From Sporosarcina sp. HYO08 (lineage in GTDB: Bacteria; Bacillota; Bacilli; Bacillales_A; Planococcaceae): 64,000 bases of DNA. A program made the translations under genes and the position numbers. Each line of letters starts with the position of its first letter. The first letter of the stretch is position 1. Location of the stretch: contig NZ_LPUT01000023.1 in the NCBI RefSeq assembly GCF_001563475.1, positions 124,001-188,000 on the forward strand, given 5' to 3'. Shown piece by piece: positions 27,238-36,601 of this stretch. The notes below the pieces were generated by a model. That model searched no databases. It was not told the origin of the DNA and saw only the letters and a list, made by a program, of their open reading frames with translations.

Positions 27238-27662
27238 ACTTGATGGAGCACGCCTGTTAAGTGCTCTTTAATTTGTTCCATTTCAAAGTTCTCAATTTGC
27301 TCACGTGGAATGAAGTAAGCAAGCGCTCCGTCTTTCCAAATCGCAATGGATGGCGAGCTCGGCGGTACTTCAGAGAAATAATTTCGCATTTCCGCAGTTG
27401 CCTCTTTGTCTTGTCCCGCAAAAACCGTTAACAGATGATCTGGTGTATGATCTGCCTCTTCTAAAGCAAGTTTAACAGCCGGACGAGCCAGTCCCGCTGC
27501 GCATCCGCAGACGGAGTTAATAACGATCAGTGCTGAACCTTCTAATCCATTCATCTTCTCCGTTACTTCCTCCGCTGTTACTAGCTCCGTGAATCCGTTG
27601 CCTACAAGCTCCTCACGCATTGGTTTCACAATGCTTTTCATGTATTCTTCGTACGCATTCAT
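27225..27662 (-). CDS. brxA: Bacilliredoxin BrxA/BrxB family (YphP-like)
   Basis: 145 aa from the ATG at 27662 (AAAGGGG nine bases upstream). The opening AYEEYMKSIVKPMREEL, the active-site CGC in INSVCGCAAGLARPAV, VFAGQDKEATAEMRNYF and VPPSSPSIAI identify bacilliredoxins. They remove bacillithiol from S-bacillithiolated proteins after oxidative stress. Similarity seems greater to YphP (BrxA) than to YqiW (BrxB), judged from memory. Confidence 0.92.
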   Translation of the reverse strand: MNAYEEYMKSIVKPMREELVGNGFTELVTAEEVTEKMNGLEGSALIVINSVCGCAAGLARPAVKLALEEADHTPDHLLTVFAGQDKEATAEMRNYFSEVPPSSPSIAIWKDGALAYFIPREQIENFEMEQIKEHLTGVLHQVCAK

Positions 27663-27798
27663 GATTTCGTCCCCTTTCACATTAGGTCATAAGTGATTGA
27701 TGTAGTTAGTTACACAAAACCTATTCTACCTTGCTTTTCACCTTTTTTCACTGATTGCCACTTTAACTGTTAGTTTTTGTGATTTTTCCGAAGAGAAA

Positions 27799-27834
27799 AC
27801 AGCCACCTTCTCAATTAAGTTGGCGGCTGTTTAT
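27799..27834 (-). terminator. Terminator of the SDR gene
   Basis: AACAGCCACC / GGCGGCTGTT stem with loop of about 14 nt and a T-rich flank just past the SDR stop. Confidence 0.8.
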
Positions 27835-27836
27835 AT

Positions 27837-28565
27837 TCATGTCGGTCTAACAATAACTTCATTAAGGGAAGCGTAATCTGGTTGAGCAATTGCATGCAGA
27901 ATTGTATCGGCGATTACTTTTGCTGGTATAGCAGTTTGATACAGTTTCTCTACATTTCGTCTTAATTTTTCATTAGAAATGGTTTGTACAAGTTCTGTAT
28001 CTACCGCCCCTGGTGAAATAATGGTAGTGCGTATATTATTTCTTGCTTCTTCGATTCGAAGACCTTCCGTAATTGCCCGGACAGCAAATTTCGTTCCGGC
28101 ATACACAGCCGCAGCTGGTTCAACGATATGTCCGGCAACAGAAGATATATTGATAATATGCCCTTCTTTTCGCTCACGCATATAGGGAAGAACAGCACCA
28201 ATTCCGTAAAGTACACCTTTAATATTAACATCTATCATTTGATCCCATTCAGAAATTTTCTTTTCGCTTAAAAAAGATAGCGGCATGACACCGGCATTGT
28301 TAATCAACACGTCAATTTGTCCAAACTCCTCTATGGCGAAACGAGCCAGATCTTCCATTTGCTTTTGATCAGCAACATTCGTTACTTTATATACAGAAAT
28401 GCCACCTTGTTTTTTAATGCTTGCATCGAGCGCTTTCAAGCGTTCTTCACGTCTTGCTGCCAGAACTACCATGGCTCCCTGATTGGCAAGCTCCTTGGCC
28501 GTAGCTTCACCAATCCCACTAGAAGCTCCTGTTAAAATAACAACTTTTCCTTTGACATTGAACAT
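27837..28565 (-). CDS. Classical short-chain dehydrogenase/reductase
   Basis: 242 aa. Cofactor motif TGASSGIGEATA (TGxxxGxG) near residue 12, NNAGVM, catalytic Ser in INISSVAGH and the YAGTK motif (YxxxK). An Arg pair after the second strand (AARREER) favours NADP(H). Resembles the widespread clavulanate-dehydrogenase-like/YdfG group; the substrate is unknown. Monocistronic. Confidence 0.9.
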   Translation of the reverse strand: MFNVKGKVVILTGASSGIGEATAKELANQGAMVVLAARREERLKALDASIKKQGGISVYKVTNVADQKQMEDLARFAIEEFGQIDVLINNAGVMPLSFLSEKKISEWDQMIDVNIKGVLYGIGAVLPYMRERKEGHIINISSVAGHIVEPAAAVYAGTKFAVRAITEGLRIEEARNNIRTTIISPGAVDTELVQTISNEKLRRNVEKLYQTAIPAKVIADTILHAIAQPDYASLNEVIVRPT

Positions 28566-28696
28566 ATACGCTCAACCTTTCTAGTCATCTATTTATAATG
28601 TCCAACTAATCCTTCACATCAAAAAGACCCAGAGAGATTTCTTCCCACGGGGCCTTCCTCGTTAATTGTTCTGGAACGTAGAATCCGAAATTAAAT

Positions 28697-29146
28697 TTAT
28701 TCCTCTACCGGTACGAAATAATGGTCTAATCGATACGCTGTCGCATCCATTGTAGCAATTAGCTCCCCGTCGCTTTCGACTTTAATCGTATACCAAGCTG
28801 TTCGATAATTTTTCTTTACTTCCTCGGCCGTGGCCCGAACGAGCGCTCCTTCTTTGCCGGCTGCCATATAATTAATTGTATTGGACAGGGCAACAGCCGT
28901 TCTACCGCAAGAGTTACAAGCCGCTGCGAATACATAGTCGGCAATCGCAAATGTAACAGCTCCATGAAGAGTTCCGTGTGCATTTAACATATGGGTTTCG
29001 GTATTTAACTCCGCAATTGCTGATCCTTCTCCAACCTCGATTAATTGAATACCTAAATGGTTTGCATACGTGTCTTTTTTCAATGCTTGGACGATCACTT
29101 CTTTATGTTGATGATGTAATTTACTTTCATCGATAACCGCTTTCAT
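28697..29146 (-). CDS. Hotdog-fold thioesterase, PaaI type
   Basis: About 149 aa. The PaaI-like core HMLNAHGTLHGAVTFAIADYVFAAACNSCGR (HG-x-hydrophobic helix with the acidic residue of the hotdog active site) and LSNTINYMAAGKEG are clear. The family hydrolyses acyl- or aryl-acetyl-CoA. ATG 29146 has AAGGGGG eight bases upstream; ATG 29152 is too close to the site. No phenylacetate genes are nearby. Confidence 0.88.
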   Translation of the reverse strand: MKAVIDESKLHHQHKEVIVQALKKDTYANHLGIQLIEVGEGSAIAELNTETHMLNAHGTLHGAVTFAIADYVFAAACNSCGRTAVALSNTINYMAAGKEGALVRATAEEVKKNYRTAWYTIKVESDGELIATMDATAYRLDHYFVPVEE

Positions 29147-29173
29147 CGTCATGACCCCCTTTTTATATTTCAA

Positions 29174-29354
29174 TAAAAAAACGATGTACGTAATTATCGT
29201 AATACTTTTTCGAATGATTCACAAGTTTTTTATTACTTAGAGATCTGTTCCTGTGTGAGACTTAATACTTCACCAATCACCTTGCCTGCTTCGGCATTAG
29301 GACTTATTCAGCCATGCTTTCACCTGCCATGCTTCCCTCTTTTATTGGCATAGA
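29174..29354 (-). other. Gap with a possible gene tail
   Basis: The minus strand here holds GAGGGAAGC-ATG opening MAGESMAE then a stop, and about 10 nt later in another frame NAEAGKVIGEVLSLTQEQISK then a stop (about 29236-29305). The two pieces might be one short frameshifted gene of about 40 codons. I do not recognise it. Confidence 0.25.
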
Positions 29355-29384
29355 AAAAACCTACTTTACCCAAGTAGGTTTTTA
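29355..29384 (-). terminator. Terminator of the holin-like gene
   Basis: AAAAACCTACTT / AAGTAGGTTTTT stem with a tight loop, 16 bp after the stop. Confidence 0.9.
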
Positions 29385-29400
29385 AAATAATTTTTAGCCG

Positions 29401-29649
29401 TTAAAGGCTTCCCCTTTTTTCCAACGTATTCTTTGTACCTGAATACAAACCTGATGCGGATAAACCTAACATTGCTCCGACTAAAAGACCTTGTTTCCAA
29501 TCCCCGTTGGCAACATAAACAATCCCAATCGCAATACCGAGTGCCAAAGAAATAAACGGCAGCCACTTAGCATTGATCCCCGCTCTCTTAAACATCTCAA
29601 CAATACCTAAAATAAGCGGAATGATGAGTACGTCATACAGTTCAAACAT
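29401..29649 (-). CDS. Holin-like small membrane protein
   Basis: 82 aa with three hydrophobic segments (VLIIPLILGIVEMFKRAGI, WLPFISLALGIAIGIVYV, LLVGAMLGLSASGLYSGTKN). Length and pattern (polar turn, GLxAxGLY at the end, basic tail) match small phage-type holins often annotated in Bacillales chromosomes. No lysin or other phage gene is nearby, so it may be a domesticated or stray gene. AGGGAGGGGG-type ribosome site present. Confidence 0.65.
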   Translation of the reverse strand: MFELYDVLIIPLILGIVEMFKRAGINAKWLPFISLALGIAIGIVYVANGDWKQGLLVGAMLGLSASGLYSGTKNTLEKRGSL

Positions 29650-29753
29650 GTAATCCCCCTCCCTTCTCTTCTTACTTTATGAAAGACCTGTCCATTCGGT
29701 ACCGACTGCTATCATAAATAAGAAGAAAAGAAAGGAGTATTTTTATTTTAAAA

Positions 29754-30887
29754 TTATTTCTCCTGTGAGCCCATTCGCGCCTCTGTCATTTGTTTCCAAA
29801 CAGAGCCTTTTGCTTCTTCACCTTCTGCAATCCGGGCGATGGCCATACGAATTTGCAGCTTTACTTCAAACTCTGGATCGTTTTCTGCTTCCTTTAAAGC
29901 TGGTAGTGCTTGTTCTGTGCCCGTTTCATACAAAAACATCGCAGCACGCCAGCGGACAAGCTTATTTTTGTCTTGCAGTGCTTCAATAGCAGCTTGTTCA
30001 AATCCTTCAAACCCAAGGTCACTCATACAATCTCCCGCTGTACGGCGAACCGCCCAGCTTTTATCTTTGAGTGCTTTTTCAACGTATGGAATCACAGCTT
30101 CATCTTCAATCATGCCAAGATACACCGTCGCCAGTCTTCGGATCGACATTTTTTCATCATCCAAAGCACGTTCGAGAACAGGCAAATCAGATAGATCCGG
30201 ATCTGGCATTTGATCGAGCAGCTGGAATCTTTTTTCCCATTGCTCCACGTCAAATTGTTCAAGTGTAACTTTTTGGCCACGCTCCCTTGTACTCGTCTGC
30301 CCTTCATTCGCCTGCTGAATAAGTTCAGTAAGTCTGTCATCTGGATAGGCGGCTTCAATTTCTTGTACGACTAATTGTCCGATTTCTTCTTTTTCACCGT
30401 AACGAATGCCGTAATCCGCCCACTTGCGCAGTAAAATATAGTTGACGGATTCACGACTATGGACTTCTTCCATTGCTTTAACAAATCGTTCGCTTAACCC
30501 AAAACGAGCTTCGGAATGGCTATCGAATACTTTCACTTGAAGCGGAATGTCTTTGTACGTTTGCACATGGACGTACACTTCCCCGTAATGATCGTCGGTT
30601 TGTTCAGCCGATGCCCGTTCATTTGTTTCTTCATCATTGAACACCGCGCGGACTTCCGCCAAAATCGTCTCCCACGGTACATTGCCGATTCGTTCGACAG
30701 CCATGAAATCCATCACGTGGTAAATTCCTTTGATCCCGTGAATATTCAATAAATCCGCAATCGGATGCGGCGCTGTTTCAGCATCTTCTTTTTTATAGTT
30801 TTTTCCAACCCCTTGCGGAAGCTCAGTATCCAACAGTATTTTCATCGAGTTTGGACTTGGTGTCGGTTCAATTGCGAGTATCTTCAA
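29754..30887 (-). CDS. Conserved virulence factor C-like protein (CvfC/YpgR)
   Basis: 377 aa. An N-terminal NifU-N/Scaffold-protein-like domain (MKILAIEPTPSPNSMKI, IKGIYHVMDFMAVER, about 1-90), a middle domain (VFDSHSEARFGLSERFVKAM) and a C-terminal HEAT-repeat region (RLATVYLGMIEDEAVIPYVEKALKDKSWAVRRTA, about 225-365). This matches YpgR of B. subtilis and CvfC of S. aureus. CvfC affects virulence and stress traits; the biochemical function is unknown. It starts 14 bp after the ABC-F stop, so probably co-transcribed. Confidence 0.87.
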   Translation of the reverse strand: MKILAIEPTPSPNSMKILLDTELPQGVGKNYKKEDAETAPHPIADLLNIHGIKGIYHVMDFMAVERIGNVPWETILAEVRAVFNDEETNERASAEQTDDHYGEVYVHVQTYKDIPLQVKVFDSHSEARFGLSERFVKAMEEVHSRESVNYILLRKWADYGIRYGEKEEIGQLVVQEIEAAYPDDRLTELIQQANEGQTSTRERGQKVTLEQFDVEQWEKRFQLLDQMPDPDLSDLPVLERALDDEKMSIRRLATVYLGMIEDEAVIPYVEKALKDKSWAVRRTAGDCMSDLGFEGFEQAAIEALQDKNKLVRWRAAMFLYETGTEQALPALKEAENDPEFEVKLQIRMAIARIAEGEEAKGSVWKQMTEARMGSQEK

Positions 30888-30900
30888 AGATGGTTCCTCC

Positions 30901-32778
30901 TTAATTTTCTGCTAGTTCTTGCAAATAAGACCAGCGTTCGATTAATGTCTCATACGTTGCATTTAACGTATCAAGCTTTTCCGTTAGTTCTCTTACTTGG
31001 TCGTAATCGGAGCCGGCTGCCGCCATTTGGGCCTCTGTTTCTTCGATATCTGCTTCAACTTTTTCAATATCCGCTTCGATCGTTTCCCATTCCCTTTTTT
31101 CATTGTAAGACATTCTTTTCTTTTGCGGTTTCGGGGCGACCTGAACTTTTTCTTCTACAGGTGCTTTTTCTTCAACGACATCTTTGACGGTTTCCAAATA
31201 ATCAGTGTAAATGCCATACCACGTCTCGATTTTCCCGCCGCCATCCAACACCCATAGTTTTGAAGACGTTCGATCCAGGAAAAAGCGATCGTGCGAAATG
31301 GTGACAACAACTCCCGGAAACGTATCAATGAATGACTCTAATACGGATAAGGTTTCTAAATCCAAATCGTTTGTCGGTTCGTCCAACAACAAGACATTTG
31401 GCTGTTCCATTAAGAGCTTTAATAAATATAATCGCTTTCGTTCGCCGCCAGATAATTTGCCAATTGGCGTTCCGTGGACAGATGCCGGAAACAAGAAACG
31501 TTCCAACATTTGCGAAGCAGAAATACGCACGCCGTCCGCATCCTCAATATCGTTGGATGTTTCCCGTATATACTCAATCATTCGCTTATTGCTTTCCATC
31601 TCAGGAATGTGCTGATGAAAATGGGCGATTTTCACGGTGGATCCTTTGTCGATTTCGCCGTGATCGGGCTCGATTTCGCCAGCAAATAATTTAAGTAATG
31701 TCGTTTTTCCTGCCCCGTTCGGTCCAACGATGGCGATTCGGTCTCCTGACTGTAATAGGCACGAAAAATCCTCGATGATTTTTTGATCGCCATATGACTT
31801 TCCAACCGCATTGGCTTCGATGACTTTGCGGCCTAATCGGGATGTTTTTAAAGCAACATCCATTTCCCCGCGGTTGTCCTCTTTTTGAACTTTTTCGGCT
31901 AATTCTTCAAATCGACCAATGCGGGCTTTTTGCTTCGTCGTTCTCGCCTTTGCCCCGCGCTTGATCCATTTTAATTCGGAGCGGTAGCGGTTGCGAAGCT
32001 TCGCGTCCGTCGATGCTGTCATTTCTTCGCGCAATGCTTTTGCTTCTAAATAGTCGCCGTAGTTTCCTGTATGTGAATAGAGCGTTTGATCTGCGATTTC
32101 ATAAATATGTGTAGATACCGCATCGAGGAAATACCGATCATGCGTAACAAAAATAATGGCGCCTTGTTCGTTTTTCAAATAGTCCTGCAGCCATGTAATA
32201 GAAGCGACGTCTAAATGGTTCGTCGGTTCATCGAGCAATAGCAAATCGGTCGGCTCAATAAGCACTTTCGCAAGGGCAACCCTTTTTTGCTGTCCTCCCG
32301 AAAGTTCTCCCATCTTTTTATCAAATGTATCGATGCCTAATTTCGTTAAAATGGTTCTCGCTTTCGTGTTCAGATCCCATGCGGAATTGGCATCCATTTC
32401 ATTTTGGAGCCTCGCAAATTGTTGTTGGCTCTCGGCACACTCGGGATTTTTAGTTAACGCCTGAAGTACATGTTCATAATCTAAATTTAGTTGTATGATT
32501 GGCGCGTCGCTCATAAATACGGTTTCCATAACAGTTCTTGCCGGATCAACGTCAGGCTCTTGCGGTAAATAGGCGATTCGATATTGATTCGGATGCTCTT
32601 TTGAAATGGTATCCGCATCTTCTATCCCGGCAATGATCGATAATAATGTCGATTTCCCTGTTCCATTAATGCCGATTAATCCCACTTTTTCTCCGCTGAC
32701 AATCGTAAATTCGATATTTTTAAATAATGTTTTTTCCCCAATTGTTTTTGTTAAATTTTCCACGATTAATTGACTCAT
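30901..32778 (-). CDS. ABC-F family ATP-binding protein (Uup/YfmR type)
   Basis: 625 aa, no membrane segments. Two ABC domains: Walker A GINGTGKST and GPNGAGKTT; signature LSGGQQKR and LSGGERKR; Walker B LLLLDEPTNHLD and VLLLDEPTNDLD. A long interdomain linker and a C-terminal coiled coil (about 555-620, EADIEKVEADIEETEAQM) give the Uup/YfmR architecture. These proteins act on the ribosome rather than in transport. Close relatives help translation of difficult sequences such as proline stretches; resistance function is less likely for this subtype. Confidence 0.9.
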   Translation of the reverse strand: MSQLIVENLTKTIGEKTLFKNIEFTIVSGEKVGLIGINGTGKSTLLSIIAGIEDADTISKEHPNQYRIAYLPQEPDVDPARTVMETVFMSDAPIIQLNLDYEHVLQALTKNPECAESQQQFARLQNEMDANSAWDLNTKARTILTKLGIDTFDKKMGELSGGQQKRVALAKVLIEPTDLLLLDEPTNHLDVASITWLQDYLKNEQGAIIFVTHDRYFLDAVSTHIYEIADQTLYSHTGNYGDYLEAKALREEMTASTDAKLRNRYRSELKWIKRGAKARTTKQKARIGRFEELAEKVQKEDNRGEMDVALKTSRLGRKVIEANAVGKSYGDQKIIEDFSCLLQSGDRIAIVGPNGAGKTTLLKLFAGEIEPDHGEIDKGSTVKIAHFHQHIPEMESNKRMIEYIRETSNDIEDADGVRISASQMLERFLFPASVHGTPIGKLSGGERKRLYLLKLLMEQPNVLLLDEPTNDLDLETLSVLESFIDTFPGVVVTISHDRFFLDRTSSKLWVLDGGGKIETWYGIYTDYLETVKDVVEEKAPVEEKVQVAPKPQKKRMSYNEKREWETIEADIEKVEADIEETEAQMAAAGSDYDQVRELTEKLDTLNATYETLIERWSYLQELAEN

Positions 32779-32953
32779 ACAAACACATCCATTCTAAAAC
32801 GCTTACTATATATCATACTTCGAATTGGCTGAAGAATGAAGCAATCCAATCCGAAGCTAGAAAAATGTTTAAAAAAACGTTTTCATTACGTTCACACAAT
32901 GTTAATATGAAACTAATGTTATTTTTATAATTAATTGAAAAGGAGTAATATTC

Positions 32954-33970
32954 ATGATTCTAGGGTTAACGATTATTTTGATCCTTGTGCTGTTCATGCC
33001 GTTTACTGTCGGTTTTGTTGAACGCAACTTGGAAGTATTTTTATTCGTGATGGGGATCGCCGCTGTTCTTGTCAGTAATAAACTCGATGCTGCGCTCTTT
33101 TTCAAAGCGCTGGAAGATCCTATACATATTACGTTAGCGGTTATTATTGCAGGTTTAATTTTCCGTTGGCTGCAAGTGCCATTGGAAAGAGCGATTTTAG
33201 GGATGAGTAAAGCAATCCCATTCCGTCTATTTATCGCGCTTGTTGTTATCGTTCTCGGAATTGTTTCCAGTGTTATTACAGCGATCATCGCCGCGATTGT
33301 GCTCGTTACAATTGTAAGCGTCCTGCGCCTCGATCGAAAATCTGAGGTTTTGCTCGTTATCATCGCCTGTTTTTCCATCGGCCTTGGTGCCGTACTCACG
33401 CCAATCGGTGAGCCATTGTCGACAATTGCAACGAGTAAACTAAATGCAGACTTCTTTTATTTGCTTAGATTAATCGGGCCAGAAGTGTTCCCGGGAGTCA
33501 TCGCATTCGGGATCCTTGCTGCGATTATGGTCAAGCCTGCAAATAGTTCAAATACGTTGCAAGCGAAAAACACAACCGAATCATACGGAGAAATCTTCAT
33601 ACGCGGTTTTAAAATTTACCTATTCGTTATGGCATTAACATTTCTTGGTGCAGGTTTCGAACCATTCATCGAAAGATATTTACTAGGCCTTACACCAGAG
33701 GTTCTTTACTGGATTAACATGCTCTCAGCAATACTTGACAATGCGACATTAGCCGCGGCTGAAATTAGCCCGACAATGGACGAGCCGACAATTCGAGCTA
33801 TTTTAATGGGTCTTCTCGTCAGTGGTGGGATGTTGATCCCTGGGAATATCCCAAATATTATTGCTGCTGGCAAACTGAATATTACGAGTGGAGAATATGC
33901 ACGTTTCGCCGTTCCAATTGGCTTAGTTGCTATGATCATCTACTTTATTATTATTGTCGTATTCTATTGA
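32954..33970 (+). CDS. DUF1646 family membrane protein, putative transporter
   Basis: 338 aa with about ten hydrophobic segments and few charges; AGGAG precedes the ATG. Motifs GAVLTPIGEPLSTIATSKL and GGMLIPGNIPNIIAAGKL resemble the paired re-entrant signatures (PxGEP, PGNIPN) of the ion transporter superfamily. Pfam DUF1646 members are predicted cation/anion transporters of unknown substrate. Monocistronic with a good terminator. Confidence 0.82.
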   Translation: MILGLTIILILVLFMPFTVGFVERNLEVFLFVMGIAAVLVSNKLDAALFFKALEDPIHITLAVIIAGLIFRWLQVPLERAILGMSKAIPFRLFIALVVIVLGIVSSVITAIIAAIVLVTIVSVLRLDRKSEVLLVIIACFSIGLGAVLTPIGEPLSTIATSKLNADFFYLLRLIGPEVFPGVIAFGILAAIMVKPANSSNTLQAKNTTESYGEIFIRGFKIYLFVMALTFLGAGFEPFIERYLLGLTPEVLYWINMLSAILDNATLAAAEISPTMDEPTIRAILMGLLVSGGMLIPGNIPNIIAAGKLNITSGEYARFAVPIGLVAMIIYFIIIVVFY

Positions 33971-33976
33971 TGAACG

Positions 33977-34008
33977 AAAAGCACAATCCGTCGTTGGATT
34001 GTGCTTTT
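33977..34008 (+). terminator. Terminator of the DUF1646 gene
   Basis: AAAAGCACAATCC / GGATTGTGCTTTT stem directly after the stop, T run on the plus strand. Confidence 0.9.
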
Positions 34009-34038
34009 AACTTATCCGAATAAAGTGAGGTGTGTCAG

Positions 34039-34791
34039 ATGGATATTCAAAAGTATCTCAAACGTATGAAAGCAACCGATGCTTCTGAACAATCTTTAGT
34101 GCAGTTGGCAGAACTGCAAATGAATCATGTGCGACAGATCCCTTTTGAAAATCTTGATGTTATTCGAAAAGTGCCGATTTACTTGAACTTAACGACGATC
34201 TTCAAAAAGCTCGTTGAAAAACATCGAGGCGGCTATTGTTATGAGTTAAATGGCCTTTTCCATTGGTTGCTGAACGAACTAGGGTTTCAGGCCCATCTCA
34301 TCGCCGGTACCGTATTACGCCCGAATGGAAAATGGGCAAAAGCCGATACACATGCAGCTATTCTTGTTCACCTCCAAGATCAATTGTTTCTTGTCGATGT
34401 TGGATTTGGCGCCGCAACGCCCCATGAACCGATTCCATTGAATGGGACGACGCAAGAAAATTCAAATGGAATCTACATAATTAAAAAAAATGATGATTTT
34501 ACTTTTGATTTAATGAGAAAACGAGACGGTGACTTCCATACATTATATCGGTTCCGTACGAATCCTAAAAACCTTCTCGACTTCCACGAAGGCTGTGTGT
34601 TCAATCAAGTTTCTCCAGCGTCTACATTTACCCATGCAGATATTGTCACACGAGCAACAGAAACCGGTAAAATTACATTGAATGATCAGAAGTTAACGAT
34701 TATAGATCACGGTATTCTAATAGAAAACAACATTACAACGGAACAAGAAAAACATCGTATCTTAAAGGAGTATTTTCATATTCAACTATAA
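34039..34791 (+). CDS. nat: Arylamine N-acetyltransferase
   Basis: 250 aa from the ATG at 34039 (GAGGTG six bases upstream). The catalytic triad is visible: Cys in HRGGYCYELNG, His in ADTHAAILV and Asp in LVDVGFG. The N-terminal IPFENLDV block is also typical. It transfers acetyl from acetyl-CoA to arylamines or related amines. Physiological role in Bacillales is unclear; it stands alone between two terminators. Confidence 0.93.
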   Translation: MDIQKYLKRMKATDASEQSLVQLAELQMNHVRQIPFENLDVIRKVPIYLNLTTIFKKLVEKHRGGYCYELNGLFHWLLNELGFQAHLIAGTVLRPNGKWAKADTHAAILVHLQDQLFLVDVGFGAATPHEPIPLNGTTQENSNGIYIIKKNDDFTFDLMRKRDGDFHTLYRFRTNPKNLLDFHEGCVFNQVSPASTFTHADIVTRATETGKITLNDQKLTIIDHGILIENNITTEQEKHRILKEYFHIQL

Positions 34792-34793
34792 TT

Positions 34794-34826
34794 AAAAGGA
34801 CTGCCCCCACTGGGAACAGTCCTTTT
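34794..34826. terminator. Bidirectional terminator between nat and putB
   Basis: AAAAGGACTG / CAGTCCTTTT stem between convergent genes. Confidence 0.88.
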
Positions 34827-34831
34827 ATTCA

Positions 34832-35800
34832 TTATTTTCTCTTCGTCAAACGGCCTAATAGGAATGCGCCTGTTGCTAAACCGATCATTGTATTCGTTTT
34901 CTTATTGAAAACTTGTTTCGCGATCAAATTCACGTTTTGCGGACGCTCTGCAAGACGGCGCATGAAATAGCCGTACCAGTCTTGTCCAAATGGCACATAC
35001 GTACAGAAGTTGTAGCCCTCTCTAGCTAATTGCAGTTGCATGTCTTTACGGAAACCGTATAACATTTGGAATTCAAATTTGTCATTCGGAATATTATTTT
35101 CTTTCACGAATTGTTTCACATGATTGATCACATTGTGGTCATGCGTTGCAATCGATGTAAATTTACCGTTCAGCAAATGCCATTCGATGAGTTGAATATA
35201 GTTTTGGTCGATTTGGCTTTTCTCTTGGTACGCAAGATCAGCCGGCTCTTTGTATGCGCCTTTTACAATTCGAAGGCGGTAGTCCTTATATTTATGTAGA
35301 TCTTCTTCCGCACGGAAAAAATATGCTTGGATAACCGTTCCGATGTTGTCATACTTTTTTGCCAGTTCGTCTAAAATGTCGAATGACGGCTGCAGATGTC
35401 CTGAATCTTCCATGTCAAAGTTGACAAAAATACCATATTCATGTGCTTTTGCAACAATTTCACGCAAGTTTTCTAGGCAAAAATCATATTCGATATCGAG
35501 GCCCAACTGCGTTGGCTTTAAAGAAATGTGTGCATCCGCTTGATGCTCATGAATCGCTTCAATGACTTCGAGAATTTGTTCTTTTGCCGTCGTTGCTTCA
35601 CTGCGTTCGAAAACAAATTCACCTAAATTATCAACAGTACAAGAGATCCCTTGTGCATTCAATTCTTTAATGCTTTGAATTGTTTCTGCCACGTTTGTAC
35701 CAGCAACGACATGTTGTGCACCGAGCTTCAATCCATACTTTTTAGCAGTGCTATTTAATAATTGATTTTGCGATAACCCCATAAAAAATTCTTTTAACAT
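34832..35800 (-). CDS. putB: Proline dehydrogenase
   Basis: 322 aa monofunctional PRODH (FAD-dependent TIM barrel). The C-terminal substrate-binding motif YVPFGQDWYGYFMRRLAERPQN (with the RRxAERPxN Arg pair) and EFQMLYGFRKDMQ are clear; RIVKGAYKEPADLAYQ is another family block. It oxidises proline to pyrroline-5-carboxylate at the membrane. No P5C dehydrogenase gene is adjacent. AAGGGG precedes the ATG. Confidence 0.93.
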   Translation of the reverse strand: MLKEFFMGLSQNQLLNSTAKKYGLKLGAQHVVAGTNVAETIQSIKELNAQGISCTVDNLGEFVFERSEATTAKEQILEVIEAIHEHQADAHISLKPTQLGLDIEYDFCLENLREIVAKAHEYGIFVNFDMEDSGHLQPSFDILDELAKKYDNIGTVIQAYFFRAEEDLHKYKDYRLRIVKGAYKEPADLAYQEKSQIDQNYIQLIEWHLLNGKFTSIATHDHNVINHVKQFVKENNIPNDKFEFQMLYGFRKDMQLQLAREGYNFCTYVPFGQDWYGYFMRRLAERPQNVNLIAKQVFNKKTNTMIGLATGAFLLGRLTKRK

Positions 35801-35913
35801 GTTCTTATCCCCTTAATGGCAATATATTTCATATTTCACTTTATTATAGCATAAGCATGTTTAGCAACAATACCTAAAAAGCGTCAAAAAGCCACTTTCC
35901 ATGTCGATCATCT

Positions 35914-36582
35914 TTACGAGAATCGTTTTTCTAAATGACTTTGCCACGCTTCCGCAATGAGACAAATCCCCCAGTAGATGAGACCAACAAGTATATACAC
36001 CGTCATATAATCGAATTCTCTCCCACCGACAACTTTTGCCCGGTGAAACAAATCCGGTACAGTAATCATAGCGGCAAGAGAAGATGCTTTAATTAAATCT
36101 AACAGCACGTTCGATAATGGCGGAATGGCGATACGAGTCGCTTGCGGCAAGATGACAAACAACATCGTTTGCCAATAAGATAAGCCAAGTGCAGTCGATG
36201 CTTCCCATTGTCCTTTGTCAACGGCTTCTAATGCGGAACGGTTAATTTCCGCCATATAAGCAGAAGAATGAAGGCTAAATCCGATTAAAGCAGCCGTCAC
36301 CGCAGTAAACTGAATACCAATATTCGGCAACCCAAAATATAAAAGGAATAAAAAGACAAGCATCGGCGTCCCGCGCATATAAGAGATGAAAATCCTTGCC
36401 GGCCACTTGAGGAAGAACCATTTTGAGCTTCGGCAAAGTGCCAGCAAAAAGCCAAGCACTAGACCGATGCCCATACCACCAAATGAGATCAAAACCGTAT
36501 AACCGATTCCCTGCAATATATAAGGAAATGATTCAATGGCAAGCGACAGATCGAAAATGTGATGCCACTCTATTTCACTCAA
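35914..36582 (-). CDS. Polar amino acid ABC transporter permease
   Basis: 222 aa, TTG start with AAGGCGG upstream. Five or so membrane segments, the RGTPMLVFLFLLYFGLP block and the EAA loop EASTALGLSYWQTMLFVILPQATRIAIPPL mark the HisM/TcyB family. It follows the binding-protein gene by 19 bp, but no ATPase gene follows; the next gene is putB. It may borrow an ATPase encoded elsewhere. Cystine-type transporters (TcyB/TcyL) look closest, from memory. Confidence 0.88.
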   Translation of the reverse strand: MSEIEWHHIFDLSLAIESFPYILQGIGYTVLISFGGMGIGLVLGFLLALCRSSKWFFLKWPARIFISYMRGTPMLVFLFLLYFGLPNIGIQFTAVTAALIGFSLHSSAYMAEINRSALEAVDKGQWEASTALGLSYWQTMLFVILPQATRIAIPPLSNVLLDLIKASSLAAMITVPDLFHRAKVVGGREFDYMTVYILVGLIYWGICLIAEAWQSHLEKRFS

Positions 36583-36601
36583 GCTTTGATCCGCCTTTCA
36601 G

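Noticed and set aside
29401..29649. A prophage remnant suggested by the holin-like gene
   Set aside because: No lysin, integrase, structural gene or attachment repeat was found nearby; a lone holin-like gene does not define a prophage.
32902..33399. 165-codon minus-strand frame opposite the DUF1646 gene
   Set aside because: Low-complexity Thr/Ile/Ala text antisense to membrane segments; no ribosome site.
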